Source: an archaeon (lineage in GTDB: Archaea; Nanobdellota; Nanobdellia; Pacearchaeales; GW2011-AR1). Taken from it: a DNA stretch of 64,000 bases. Position numbers and translations under genes: made by a program. Positions 1 through 10,088 of this stretch are shown here, one piece after another. The stretch is from positions 1-64,000 of the forward strand of contig JABHNB010000015.1 in assembly GCA_018694115.1 (NCBI GenBank), read 5' to 3'. Within the stretch, counting starts at the first letter, position 1, and every line of letters begins with the position of its first letter. The notes beneath the pieces were generated by a model. The model worked only from the letters and a program-made list of their open reading frames with translations, did not search any database and was not told the origin of the DNA.

Positions 1-1
1 A

Positions 2-481
2 TTTACTGTTGATGGCGATTCTAATGATACTAACAAATATTCTATGGTTTTCTTCAAGGGAGATAACCCTGCTGGTTTTGTGGATAGAAACGAATTTGTG
101 GGTTCTTTCCTTAGTGGTTCCATTGATGTAGATCCAACAACTAGCAATCCTGCAGTTAATCCTTATGAACTTGTAGTTGGAGAGGCATTAAACCCAGGCA
201 CAATTTGGGGACTTTATGATGCAAATAGCGACGGAGACTTTGGATCCTGGAGCCTTAATGGTTTGGGAGGAACGGATATTACTTTTGATGACGGAGAATT
301 AACCCTTGATCCTGCAGCCTTCAATTTCGGAGGGCCCTTACCCCACTTTACTGGAACTGGGATGAGTGGAGATTTACCTTCTTTAGATTTTGATACTAGT
401 TATGCCGTTCCAGAACCTTCAACATTATCTCTTTTGGCTATTGGTGGAGCTGCTTTAGCGTCTAAGAAACGAAGGAAGTAG
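2..481 (+). CDS. Secreted protein, C-terminal part, with PEP-CTERM-type sorting tail (5' end outside window)
   Basis: Frame is open to the left edge; C-terminus AVPEPSTLSLLAIGGAALASKKRRK = VPEP motif + hydrophobic segment + basic cluster. Confidence 0.75.
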   Translation, partial: FTVDGDSNDTNKYSMVFFKGDNPAGFVDRNEFVGSFLSGSIDVDPTTSNPAVNPYELVVGEALNPGTIWGLYDANSDGDFGSWSLNGLGGTDITFDDGELTLDPAAFNFGGPLPHFTGTGMSGDLPSLDFDTSYAVPEPSTLSLLAIGGAALASKKRRK

Positions 482-517
482 AGGAATATTTATAAACTTC
501 TTTAGTGTTTGGTTTTG

Positions 518-2104
518 ATGAGGTGGAATGTATTAGTCTTGGTTGTCTGTTCTCTTTTTTTGATTAGTTTTGCTTCTGCGGCGATTCCTGCAGATTGTGA
601 TGCGAACATGGTTAGCTATTGGAAATTTGATACTACCCCCCTTGGTGCCGATGATGTTTTGAATTTGAACGATGGTGTTTTGGATGGCGCGGTGGCGGGA
701 AATGACGATATTGCAGTTTTGGGATCGTTATTTAGTTCTCAAGTGGCCAATAATGCAAATGTCCCCCATTCTTCAACGTTAGTTCCTTTTTCTGGATTAA
801 CTCTTAATTTTTGGTTTAGTCCGTCTGCCCCCCTAGTAGCTGCTATGCCCTTTAATTCTATTATTAAAAAAACTGGTTACAATTTTTCTATTGCTCTTGA
901 TGGTTCCCTTTCTTCTTACGTTGGGGACGTATTACTTTCTAGTCCTGCAACTTATGTCCCAAATACAAAATATTTCATCACAATGACTTGGGATGGATCA
1001 AATGCAAAATTATATGTCAATGGAACGCTGGAAGACACAAAGCCTTTAACCTCAATAACTTACGGAACTGATCCATTAACTATCGGGGAAGGATATGTGG
1101 GTTACATAGATGAGTTCGCGATCTACAACAGATCCCTAACTCAAGCAGAGATAACCAAACACTTCACGGATTCTTCGGATGGTAAGGACTACTGTTACAA
1201 ACCTTCAACATTCACTGGATCTGGAGAGGGGTCTACTACTCAAGTAAACTTTAGCATCTTTGGATGTACGGTTCCTGGGGGAGAGCAGATTCCTTATGGG
1301 GGGTGTTCTAGTGATGGGCTTTACTATTGTGATCGAAGCGCTTCAACATATTTTGATACTATTGAATCTCCGGGGATGTGTAAGCTTTATGCGGATGATA
1401 TGGGGGGAAATTGTTGTCCTACAGATCGGGAATGTGTAGTGAGGGGCCAGGCAGAGTTTGGGGATGGTTCTTATGGGGAAGATGAATATTGTTATCCGAG
1501 ACTTCAGTCATGTTCTTCTTATGATGATTCTACCGAGTGTGGGGATCATTCTTGTTGTTGGATAGGGAGCAGTACTGATGGAATTTGTTATAATTGTAAT
1601 GATCCTTCATTGAGTTGTAGTGTTTATACTTCTAAGGACCCTTGTGAGGAGGATAGATGGGATCTTGGTCAAAATGGTGCTGGAACAGATGTTTGTGGAA
1701 CTTTTGTTGGAGATAAGGTTATTCCAACTCCTTCATGTGAATGTGTATGGGATGAAATTGGGGGGGACGATTGGGAGGCCGATAGTTGTGTTCTTGGGAG
1801 AGATATAACTGATGAATTTCATGATGGGAATCCGGAAACATTTAAGTGTTTAAGGTCTACTAAGAGTGAAGGGTGTATTGAGGGAGAACAGTTTATGGAG
1901 TGGACTGTTAGGGCGACCAATCCTCAGAATTTTTTGAATAATATTGTAACTCCGGCTGCAATGATTCGGGACGGATGTGTTGCGGGAAATGTTACTCGAA
2001 GCTGTGGAGAACCGATTGTAAAGTTGCCTGGTTTCGGAATGCTAAATGTCCTCGTTGCGGTTTGTTTATTGGGCGTGATTTATTTATTTTGGAGAGATAA
2101 TTAA
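518..2104 (+). CDS. Secreted LamG/concanavalin-like domain protein with Cys-rich region and C-terminal PGFG + TM tail
   Basis: Signal peptide; VSYWKFD...GYIDEFAIYNRSLTQAEI typical of LamG; C-term LPGFGMLNVLVAVCLLGVIYLFWRDN. Confidence 0.75.
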   Translation: MRWNVLVLVVCSLFLISFASAAIPADCDANMVSYWKFDTTPLGADDVLNLNDGVLDGAVAGNDDIAVLGSLFSSQVANNANVPHSSTLVPFSGLTLNFWFSPSAPLVAAMPFNSIIKKTGYNFSIALDGSLSSYVGDVLLSSPATYVPNTKYFITMTWDGSNAKLYVNGTLEDTKPLTSITYGTDPLTIGEGYVGYIDEFAIYNRSLTQAEITKHFTDSSDGKDYCYKPSTFTGSGEGSTTQVNFSIFGCTVPGGEQIPYGGCSSDGLYYCDRSASTYFDTIESPGMCKLYADDMGGNCCPTDRECVVRGQAEFGDGSYGEDEYCYPRLQSCSSYDDSTECGDHSCCWIGSSTDGICYNCNDPSLSCSVYTSKDPCEEDRWDLGQNGAGTDVCGTFVGDKVIPTPSCECVWDEIGGDDWEADSCVLGRDITDEFHDGNPETFKCLRSTKSEGCIEGEQFMEWTVRATNPQNFLNNIVTPAAMIRDGCVAGNVTRSCGEPIVKLPGFGMLNVLVAVCLLGVIYLFWRDN

Positions 2105-2147
2105 TCTTCCTCGAAACATTTATAACTATCTTTTGTATTAGTTTGAT

Positions 2148-2444
2148 ATGAAAAGGGTGATGCTGACTGTCTTGATGGTTATGTTGATTTGTAGTACTTT
2201 TGTTTTTGCAGATTCTACTTCTAAAATCCGAAGAGAATTCTATGTTGGAGATAGCCCTGTATCCGGAGATGCTTCTGGAACCCCCTCCGAAGTAAGCGAT
2301 TACGATTTTTTCAATAGTTCTGACCTGGCTTGGATTGTTGGTGCGGTGATTTTTGTTATCGTTCTCGGTTCTTGGATTTTGTATGGGAAGAAGAAACGAA
2401 GGTCCAGAAATAAGAAAAAGACTAAAAGAAAGTCTAAGAAATAA
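2148..2444 (+). CDS. Small secreted/membrane protein with Lys/Arg-rich C-terminus
   Basis: Signal peptide, one TM segment, basic tail KKKRRSRNKKKTKRKSKK. Confidence 0.6.
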   Translation: MKRVMLTVLMVMLICSTFVFADSTSKIRREFYVGDSPVSGDASGTPSEVSDYDFFNSSDLAWIVGAVIFVIVLGSWILYGKKKRRSRNKKKTKRKSKK

Positions 2445-2473
2445 TTTATAAAGTGTGATTCCTTTGATTCTTG

Positions 2474-5206
2474 ATGAGAAAGATTGGTGTGATGCTTATA
2501 TTTGTATTAGTATTCTGCTTGGGTGTTGTGTCTGCAGAGGTGACTGTCCATAATTATAGTGTGAAGGGAGCGTATGCTCCTTCGGATGTTTTAGAAGGTA
2601 TGATTAATTTGAGTATATCCGATATCGATTATGACTCTAAATTAACTACTGATAGTGGTAAAGAAATGTTACTTGGGGATTTTCTGAGTGCAAATGGAAT
2701 TATCCTTAGCGAGGTTTGCTCTCCTTCGGATTGTTCTGGTAGTTATGCGACTTCAGCTTCGGGGAGCACTGCAAAAAGTTTTTCAGTTAGTGCAGGGACT
2801 CCAATATCTGCAGGGTTTGTCCTTAGTGGGGATAATATTCAAATTTCTGGACTGAGTTTTGATATTGCAAGTGATTTTCCGATTGGGCAAATTTTGCCAT
2901 TGAAGATTCAATTTTTTGAAGACTCAACTTGGAATTATGATATTTTTTCCGACGAGTATTCTCAAAAAAATTATGGTTGTTATGATGCAACAGTTGGAGT
3001 GCCTGGCCCTCCAATTATTACTTCTAGTTATTGTGAGAAAATCAGCATTTTAGAAAGTGGTTCCCTAAGAATTGGTGCGAAGGTGGATGCTGCAGATGAT
3101 AAGGAATTAAAGATGGTTATTTACTCCGATACTGGTGGAGCTTCTGTTGCCGATTGTTTATTTAATCCATCCAGTGAAGAGGATTGTGTGGTATATCCTG
3201 AAGAAACTGTTTTTGATGAAGGAGAATATTATTTCTGTGTTGAGGCGGAAGAGGCGACAGGATATCATCTTTATGTTGAAGAGTCTTCGGGAACTAATTG
3301 TGGATTTATTTATCCAAATGCGGCGAATATGGTCCGAGATTATGGGATCTTTGTTAAGACGGCAAAATATGCGGATGCTAGTTTGGCAACTATTTCTGAT
3401 TTTTCAAGTTATTTGACTTCTGCAGAGGATTTGATTTCTAGTAGATACTCAAATAATTGTTCGGATGATTGTATTCTTCCCCTTAAAATTTCTGGAGTTT
3501 CCCAATCTTTAGAGATTTCTAATGTGGCAATTACATATGTTTCTGATGATGGGGACGGTCAGGAAAATAAAATTTATCCATTAAGTATTGCTCCTGCAAC
3601 TGTTGATTATACTGGGGAGTTGGATTTAGAACTTTTAGACTTCGAACTTAGTGATGAAGATGAAGATTTTGTATTGTATCTTGGAAGTACAAAGATTATT
3701 GATAAAAAATTAAACATATTGCCTGCCCCAGTTATTAATTCGGTTTACCCAACTAATCCTCCTGCAGGTATCCCGGTTACTTTTTATGCAGATATTGAAT
3801 TTAAATCCAATGCTACCCTTAGTTACAAATGGGATTTCGGTGATGGAACTAAAGAAACAACATTCAATCCCCAGGTCGTTCATACTTATAATGATTTGAA
3901 AAATTATACCTTGAAGTTGAATGTGAGTGCCGGCGGTAATTTAACGAAGGTTGCTACATTTCAAATTGAGGGAGTCAATCCCGAGGCTGCGGTAAATGCT
4001 ACGATTGCAAATAAAAGGAAAAGCCTGAATAATGCAATAAAGGAAGTTAATGCTATGCCTGCATGGTATCAGAGTGCGATAGAGAAAACAATCAATATGT
4101 CTTATTATGATGATGAGTTGAAACGTATTGAGAAGGCAAGAGATAGTGCATATGATGAAGAAGGATTCTTGAAAGTTGCAAAATCGCTTTACGCTCTTGA
4201 TGTTCCTGCTACTGTTTATGTTTCTGATCAGAGTCAATCTCCACTAATGACCGATCTTAATGATATTGATCCGGAACCTGTTCAGATGATCGGCGGAGGT
4301 TCATCCGAAGAGAATCTTGATGGTTATAAGAATCCGATCCTGAGATGGCAAAGTGAATTTGTGGATTCTACGATTTCAATTGAAAAAATTTCTTCTGTTA
4401 GTTCAAGCGGAACTCGTTCTAATGTTTTAGTTGCTTATTCAGTGAGTGTTACTCCTAATGATGTTGGAGAGAGTTATTTTATTATTGGAAAGGATAGGGG
4501 GGATTTATACTTTAAGGAAGATGCCGGGGCTCGGAAAGAAGGTAGTTCTACCGCAATTATTCTTGAGTCTGGAGAAACTAAGAATTTTGACTTCTATTAC
4601 ACTGGATCAGAAGATGCTTCACTTTTTGTTTCTCCTAAGTTGGGTGTTCTTGTAGTCAATGCAGATATTGATACTACATGCAATTCCAATAATCGCTGTG
4701 AAAAGGATCTTGGTGAGAATTCAGATAATTGTAGGCATGATTGTAAGCCGGTTTGGAGAATGATAATCTACTTGATTTTGGCTTTAGTTTTTGTATTGAT
4801 TCTCTATACAGTTCTTCAAGTTTGGTATAAGACTCGTTATGAGAGATTTTTGTTCAGTGATAGAAGATTATTGTTTAATCTTGTGATGTTTATTACTAAT
4901 GCTCGGGCTAGGGGAATGAGTGATGACCAAATCTATAAGATGCTTGCTAAGAATGGATGGTCAAGTGAAAGAATTAATTATGCTCTAAGGAAATCTCGTG
5001 GTGTCCGAACTGGCATGTATGAGATTATCCCTATTGAGAAACTATTTGCCGGAGTAAGAAATCGTGGAGCTAAGAAAAAGGCTTTAGCGGGGACATTACC
5101 TGCGGCAATTCCTCCTAAGATGGGTCCTCCAGTGAACAAGAAGATTGCTACTGAAAATCGGCAACAAATTGGGAGAAAGATTAATAAGGCTGGTTCTCGG
5201 GTGTAG
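2474..5206 (+). CDS. Large surface protein with PKD-like domain, TM anchor and cytoplasmic basic tail
   Basis: Signal peptide; YKWDFGDGTKETTFNPQVVHTYNDLKNYTLKLNV PKD motif; TM near residue 760. Confidence 0.75.
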   Translation: MRKIGVMLIFVLVFCLGVVSAEVTVHNYSVKGAYAPSDVLEGMINLSISDIDYDSKLTTDSGKEMLLGDFLSANGIILSEVCSPSDCSGSYATSASGSTAKSFSVSAGTPISAGFVLSGDNIQISGLSFDIASDFPIGQILPLKIQFFEDSTWNYDIFSDEYSQKNYGCYDATVGVPGPPIITSSYCEKISILESGSLRIGAKVDAADDKELKMVIYSDTGGASVADCLFNPSSEEDCVVYPEETVFDEGEYYFCVEAEEATGYHLYVEESSGTNCGFIYPNAANMVRDYGIFVKTAKYADASLATISDFSSYLTSAEDLISSRYSNNCSDDCILPLKISGVSQSLEISNVAITYVSDDGDGQENKIYPLSIAPATVDYTGELDLELLDFELSDEDEDFVLYLGSTKIIDKKLNILPAPVINSVYPTNPPAGIPVTFYADIEFKSNATLSYKWDFGDGTKETTFNPQVVHTYNDLKNYTLKLNVSAGGNLTKVATFQIEGVNPEAAVNATIANKRKSLNNAIKEVNAMPAWYQSAIEKTINMSYYDDELKRIEKARDSAYDEEGFLKVAKSLYALDVPATVYVSDQSQSPLMTDLNDIDPEPVQMIGGGSSEENLDGYKNPILRWQSEFVDSTISIEKISSVSSSGTRSNVLVAYSVSVTPNDVGESYFIIGKDRGDLYFKEDAGARKEGSSTAIILESGETKNFDFYYTGSEDASLFVSPKLGVLVVNADIDTTCNSNNRCEKDLGENSDNCRHDCKPVWRMIIYLILALVFVLILYTVLQVWYKTRYERFLFSDRRLLFNLVMFITNARARGMSDDQIYKMLAKNGWSSERINYALRKSRGVRTGMYEIIPIEKLFAGVRNRGAKKKALAGTLPAAIPPKMGPPVNKKIATENRQQIGRKINKAGSRV

Positions 5207-5209
5207 AGA

Positions 5210-5851
5210 ATGATTAAGATTATAAGGAATTTTGCTAAGAGAATCCTCTCTGGAATTTTTGGTAAAAGGGGCGAGGTAAAACTTGGTTTTTATGGATCAC
5301 CTAATGCGGGAAAGACTAGTTTAGCTAATAAGATTTGTCAGGATTGGTTAGGGGAAGATTTGGGAAGTGTTAGTAAGGTTCCTCATGAGACTCGGGAAAT
5401 TCAGGTTAAAGAAAAGGTTATGATTGAGAAAGATGGGCGGAGGGTTGAGTTCAAATTGATTGATACTCCTGGAATCGCAACAAAGATTGATTTTGAAGAC
5501 TTCTTGAAGTTTGGTATGAAGAAGAAAGAGGCTCAGGGAAGGGCTAAAGAAGCTACACAAGGTATTATTGATTCTATTAAATGGTTAGATGACATGGATG
5601 CAGTTATTGTTTTGATTGATGCTACTGCTAATCCCTATAGTCAGGTAAATATTACAATTATTGGAAATCTTGTTGCACGGAAAATTCCGGTTTTGATCGT
5701 CGCTAATAAGATTGATCTAAAAAAAGCAGATATGAAGAAAGTTAGGGCTGCCTTTCCAGAATATGATGTTGTTGGTATCTCCGCAAAGACTGGGGAGAAT
5801 ATAGAAGAGTTTTATGAGTCGTTATTTAAATTGGTAAAAAAGGCGAAGTAA
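5210..5851 (+). CDS. Era/Obg-like archaeal small GTPase
   Basis: G1 GSPNAGKTS, G3 DTPG, G4 ANKIDLKKA. Confidence 0.85.
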   Translation: MIKIIRNFAKRILSGIFGKRGEVKLGFYGSPNAGKTSLANKICQDWLGEDLGSVSKVPHETREIQVKEKVMIEKDGRRVEFKLIDTPGIATKIDFEDFLKFGMKKKEAQGRAKEATQGIIDSIKWLDDMDAVIVLIDATANPYSQVNITIIGNLVARKIPVLIVANKIDLKKADMKKVRAAFPEYDVVGISAKTGENIEEFYESLFKLVKKAK

Positions 5852-5882
5852 CCTTTAAATAATACTAGAACTAAGTAATAAC

Positions 5883-6338
5883 ATGGCGAAAAAGAAGGTG
5901 ACAAAGAAAGTTGTGAAAAAGAAATCTAAGGCTGGCAGGGCTAAGACTAAAGCTAAAGCTAAGGATTTAACAATTCACTTTATGCCATTTTCAGAGATTG
6001 CTAATGAGGATACTATTGGGCGTATTAAGAAAATTATGGGGCTGGTCCTTGAGGGCAAGGTAATCATTCTTCAGGGTTGTCTTAAGTCTGATGAAGAAGC
6101 AAGATTGATTGAAAATTCTATGACTTTGATTGGAAATATCGAAGGATTTCAGGGAATTGAACTTGCGACGGTTTCTGGGGAGAATGATAGTGTGGGAGTA
6201 TTTAACAAGATTAGGCATAATCTTGCGAGGATCTTGGTGGGAGAACAAGATGCAATTACGATAATTGGCCCTGCTTCTGTTGTGAAGGATGTAAAGAGAG
6301 ATCCAAAGAAGATGGAACTGATGCTTCAGAGGAGATAA
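5883..6338 (+). CDS. DUF2073-family protein with Lys-rich N-terminal extension
   Basis: GKVIILQGCLKSDEEARLIENSMTLI...FQGIEL...ITIIGPA resembles archaeal DUF2073; follows the GTPase as usual for this cluster. Confidence 0.7.
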   Translation: MAKKKVTKKVVKKKSKAGRAKTKAKAKDLTIHFMPFSEIANEDTIGRIKKIMGLVLEGKVIILQGCLKSDEEARLIENSMTLIGNIEGFQGIELATVSGENDSVGVFNKIRHNLARILVGEQDAITIIGPASVVKDVKRDPKKMELMLQRR

Positions 6339-6340
6339 TC

Positions 6341-8077
6341 ATGGAATTTTTTAAAAGGCCGATTGGAAAAAAGGCAATTTCAGCGACTATAGCAGTTATT
6401 CTAATGATATTAATTGTTGTGGCGGGAATAGGCATTTTATGGGGGGTCCTTCTTCCACTAATTCGAGATAATACGGAGTTTAGTGGGTATGATATTGATT
6501 TGGTAATTGAAACTGGGGGGGGATATACCTATTATGACGCAGATAAGGAAGTGGCGTGTGTTCAAGTTAAACGGGGTGGAGATGTCTATAATTTATCTAG
6601 AATCGATATCTTCTTCGGATTTAATGGAACCTCCCATATTTCTAATTTTAGTGGTGTTGAGATCCCAGATCCTAATGAAGCTAAGACCAAGTGTTTTAAC
6701 CTTGAAGGTTATGGTGGCGCTCCCGAATCAATAAGAGTATCTCCAGTTATCTGGGATGGAAACCGGGAAGTGATGGGAGAAGTTAGTTCTGAAACAAGGT
6801 CAGTTAGTGAGGGATTTTATCCTGATGATCAGGCTCCTGCTGCAAGTTTAGAGAAGCCAAGGAAAGGTAATGGTGGAGGTAAGCCTGCTGCAGAATGTAG
6901 CAATAATCTTGATTGCGGAACCCCAAGTTCAGTAAATATTTGTGAGGGGAATATAATTAATATTACTAATACTATTCCTACCTGTACTGGAGGTGTTTGC
7001 GGTGATATTATTGACAGATCTTATGACGATTGTGGTGATGGTGGAACTTGTGTTGTTGATACATGTGTTTATGATAATCCTATCTCTGAGTGTCCATATA
7101 ATTTAGATCAGGGGGGACAAACATATAATCTAATTAATGATCTTTATAGTACTAGTAGCTGCTTAATTGTAAGTGCTGATGATATTACTATTGATTTTAA
7201 TGGATTCAATATTACAGGAAATGATCCTCGGGGAGGAACTATTTCCGGTGTTTACGTGAATGGTTATGGTGGTGTGACAATTAAGAATGGGAAAATTTAT
7301 GATTTCAGATTTGGAGTTTATTTGAGAGAAAATCAAAATAATAATCTCCTGAATCTTACCTCCAGTTCAAATGGGGGTGGCGGAGTCTATTTTTATTCTA
7401 GCTCAAATAATCAGTTAATGAATTTAACCTTAAATTCAAATGGTTATAACGGGGCTGCTTTTTATTCTAGCTCCAATAATAATCAATTAAATAATATTTT
7501 TACAAATGCAAGCAAGGGAAATATCGGGATTTTCTTTTCTTCAAGCTCAAATAACACTTTAACAAATATAACTGCGATTACATGGATTCATTCTGGAATC
7601 TATCTTTATCAAAGCTCAAATAATACTCTAACAGATATTATGGCAAGGGCGGAGTCTGGGATAGGAATCTATGTTTCTTCAAGTTCAAATAATGTTTTGG
7701 ATAATGTTTTGGTAACTTCAAATGGAGATCAGGGAGTTTGGATTTCTTCAAGCTCAAATAATACCCTATCAAATATTATCTCAAACCTAAATGCTCGTGA
7801 CGGAATTATTATTTCTTCAAGCTCAAATAACACCTTATTTAATACTTCTACAAACTCAAATGGCCGGAACGGACTTTATTTTTCGGGTAGTTCAAATGAC
7901 AATACTATTGACAATGCCACTTCCTGTGGGAATGATTTATGGGATTTCTATTGTTCTTCATCAAACAGAAATTCTGGACAGGGAAATGTTTTTAGTGGAG
8001 TGAACATTACGAATTGTGTAGATATCTGGCCTGTCCAAGGGATTGGTCCCGAGGGAGACTATGTGGCCTGTCCCTAA
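6341..8077 (+). CDS. Pilin/archaellin-like N-terminus fused to right-handed beta-helix (NosD/PbH1-like) repeats
   Basis: KKAISATIAVILMILIVVAGIG class-III-like signal; repeated SSSNNTL rungs. Confidence 0.75.
   Translation: MEFFKRPIGKKAISATIAVILMILIVVAGIGILWGVLLPLIRDNTEFSGYDIDLVIETGGGYTYYDADKEVACVQVKRGGDVYNLSRIDIFFGFNGTSHISNFSGVEIPDPNEAKTKCFNLEGYGGAPESIRVSPVIWDGNREVMGEVSSETRSVSEGFYPDDQAPAASLEKPRKGNGGGKPAAECSNNLDCGTPSSVNICEGNIINITNTIPTCTGGVCGDIIDRSYDDCGDGGTCVVDTCVYDNPISECPYNLDQGGQTYNLINDLYSTSSCLIVSADDITIDFNGFNITGNDPRGGTISGVYVNGYGGVTIKNGKIYDFRFGVYLRENQNNNLLNLTSSSNGGGGVYFYSSSNNQLMNLTLNSNGYNGAAFYSSSNNNQLNNIFTNASKGNIGIFFSSSSNNTLTNITAITWIHSGIYLYQSSNNTLTDIMARAESGIGIYVSSSSNNVLDNVLVTSNGDQGVWISSSSNNTLSNIISNLNARDGIIISSSSNNTLFNTSTNSNGRNGLYFSGSSNDNTIDNATSCGNDLWDFYCSSSNRNSGQGNVFSGVNITNCVDIWPVQGIGPEGDYVACP
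7390..7900 (+). repeat. Tandem imperfect beta-helix repeats (tcttcaagctcaaataa-type units)
   Basis: Recurring (T/S)SSSNN(T/Q)L motifs at DNA and protein level. Confidence 0.75.
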
Positions 8078-8149
8078 TTGAAAATTCGTTTTTAATCTGG
8101 AATTTTTTGTTTTATAAAAATATATAAACTTATTTTTGCTGTATTACCT

Positions 8150-9640
8150 ATGGAAAAGAGAGGTATTTCAGCGACTATAGCAGTTATTCTAATGATATTA
8201 ATTGTTGTGGCAGGGATAGGCATTTTATGGGGAGTTCTTCTTCCACTAATTCGAGATAACACTTCTTTTGGCGGTTATGAGGTAGATTTAGTAATTGATA
8301 CTGAGGGCGGATATACCTATTATGATGAAGATAAGAAGGTGGCATGTGTTCAGGTTAGGCGGGGAAATGATGAATTGAATTTATCTCGTATTGATGTATT
8401 CTTTGGATTCAATGGAACTTCCCATATTTCTAATTTTAGTGGAGTTGAAATCCCTGCCCCAAATCAGGCCAAGACCAAGTGCTTTAATTTAGTAGACTAT
8501 GGGGTCGCTCCCGAATCAATAAGAGTATCTCCGGTTATCTGGGATGGAAATAAGGAAGTTGTGGGGGAGGTTAGTTCTGAATCAAATAATGTGAGGGACG
8601 GTACTTATCCTGGCGATCAGACTCCTGCGGCGAATTTGGATAAACCTCGGAAAGGCGGTGGAGGAGGTCCATCTCCCCCTTCAGAGGGTTGTGGCGATAA
8701 TTGTGTCCTTGATCCAATTTTGGTTACTGCCTGTGATGAACCTAACCCTGACGGAAGTATTAAAACTTATAGATTGGCCGAAGCAGGTAGGGAGTATATT
8801 CTTCAAAATGATGTTGAACAAACTATTAACCACCTTAATTGTTTTGAGTTTATGGCAGAAGGTATAACTTTTGACTTGAATGGGAATGGGATTGGTCTCG
8901 ATGGGATAGATTATCTTGGAGCTACAGGTATCAATTCAAATGGTTATGATGATTTGGTAATCCGAAATGGAACTATCGGCTTATTTACATTTGGTATCTC
9001 AGTTAGGGGCAATAATATTACAATTGAGGAAATAAATGTATCCTCAATAACTATTGGAATTAATCTCCTGGACGTGTCCAATTCTAGTATTCGGGATGTG
9101 ATTATAACTAAAGTGCATGCGGATTACTCATTGAGGGTTAGTGATCCAAGTACTTCTGCAAATAACGTTTTTACTAATATAAAAATAAATGGGAGTGGTG
9201 GAGGGGGATTTGCTAATACTGGGACTGGGATATTTCTTTCTTCATCCGGGAACTCTTTCAATAATTTGACTATAACCAATTTACAGTATGGAATAAATCT
9301 TCGATGGGACGGGGATAATGAATTTCGTGACAGCAATATCATCAATAACGAAAATGGAATATATTTCCATAATGCAGATAGTAATAGATTTTATAATAAC
9401 AACATTTCCAATAATGATAATGGGGTACATCTCTTAAACTCCTATGATAATAGATTTTATAATAACAACATTTCCAATAATGATAGGGGAGTATATTATC
9501 CTGATTTAGGTGTGAATACATTTTATAGTAACACGATTCTGAATAATGGGTGGGATTTATATTGTGATGGTGGCGGAACTATTCTTCCACTTGAAGATTT
9601 TGTATACGGTAGTAATCACAATTGTTTATTTACTGATTGA
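8150..9640 (+). CDS. Pilin/archaellin-like N-terminus with beta-helix domain (paralogue of 6341-8077)
   Basis: Near-identical N-terminal 160 aa to the preceding gene; NISNNDNGVHLLNSYDNRFYNN rungs. Confidence 0.75.
   Translation: MEKRGISATIAVILMILIVVAGIGILWGVLLPLIRDNTSFGGYEVDLVIDTEGGYTYYDEDKKVACVQVRRGNDELNLSRIDVFFGFNGTSHISNFSGVEIPAPNQAKTKCFNLVDYGVAPESIRVSPVIWDGNKEVVGEVSSESNNVRDGTYPGDQTPAANLDKPRKGGGGGPSPPSEGCGDNCVLDPILVTACDEPNPDGSIKTYRLAEAGREYILQNDVEQTINHLNCFEFMAEGITFDLNGNGIGLDGIDYLGATGINSNGYDDLVIRNGTIGLFTFGISVRGNNITIEEINVSSITIGINLLDVSNSSIRDVIITKVHADYSLRVSDPSTSANNVFTNIKINGSGGGGFANTGTGIFLSSSGNSFNNLTITNLQYGINLRWDGDNEFRDSNIINNENGIYFHNADSNRFYNNNISNNDNGVHLLNSYDNRFYNNNISNNDRGVYYPDLGVNTFYSNTILNNGWDLYCDGGGTILPLEDFVYGSNHNCLFTD
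9382..9485 (+). repeat. 38-nt exact direct repeat (9382-9419 and 9448-9485), 66-nt period
   Basis: taatagattttataataacaacatttccaataatgata twice; 22-aa beta-helix rung. Confidence 0.9.
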
Positions 9641-9704
9641 AGATCGGGCATCTAATCAAAAACTTTAATAACTTCTTAGTTGTTGTTTATTTAGGAGTTA
9701 TAAA

Positions 9705-10088
9705 ATGCCACACCAATGTGTACACTGCAGTAAAATCATCGAAGTAGGAAGTAAGGAAATCCTAGAAGGTTGTAATGCTTGCGGCGGGAAGTTCTTTTTT
9801 TATATCCGAGATGAGCAGGCAGACAAGATTCGAGAGGCTCGAGAGATCCCAATTCCGGAGTTTAATACTATTGATAAGAAACAAGTTGAGGAAGATGTAC
9901 GGAGCATCTTGAAAATTGAAGATGAAGATAAGCCGGTTATTCTTGATTTAGAAAGTGTTAGGGTTCTTAATCCTGGGAAGTTTGAGATAGATATTGTTAG
10001 TTTGATGAATCGAAAGCCGATTGTGTTTAAGCTTCAAGAGGGAAAATATTTAATTGATATTGAGAGTGGAATTAATCTTCCTAAGTAA
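9705..10088 (+). CDS. Zn-ribbon protein (DUF2072-like), third member of the GTPase/DUF2073 cluster
   Basis: N-terminal CVHCSKIIEVGSKEILEGCNACGGKFFFYI zinc ribbon. Confidence 0.7.
   Translation: MPHQCVHCSKIIEVGSKEILEGCNACGGKFFFYIRDEQADKIREAREIPIPEFNTIDKKQVEEDVRSILKIEDEDKPVILDLESVRVLNPGKFEIDIVSLMNRKPIVFKLQEGKYLIDIESGINLPK

Noticed and set aside
5883-6338. Calling this protein SepF
   Set aside because: Sequence pattern and GTPase/Zn-ribbon neighbourhood fit DUF2073 better than SepF.
7390-7900. Repeat array as a CRISPR candidate
   Set aside because: Repeats are in frame, encode beta-helix rungs, and lack uniform repeat/spacer lengths or cas genes.
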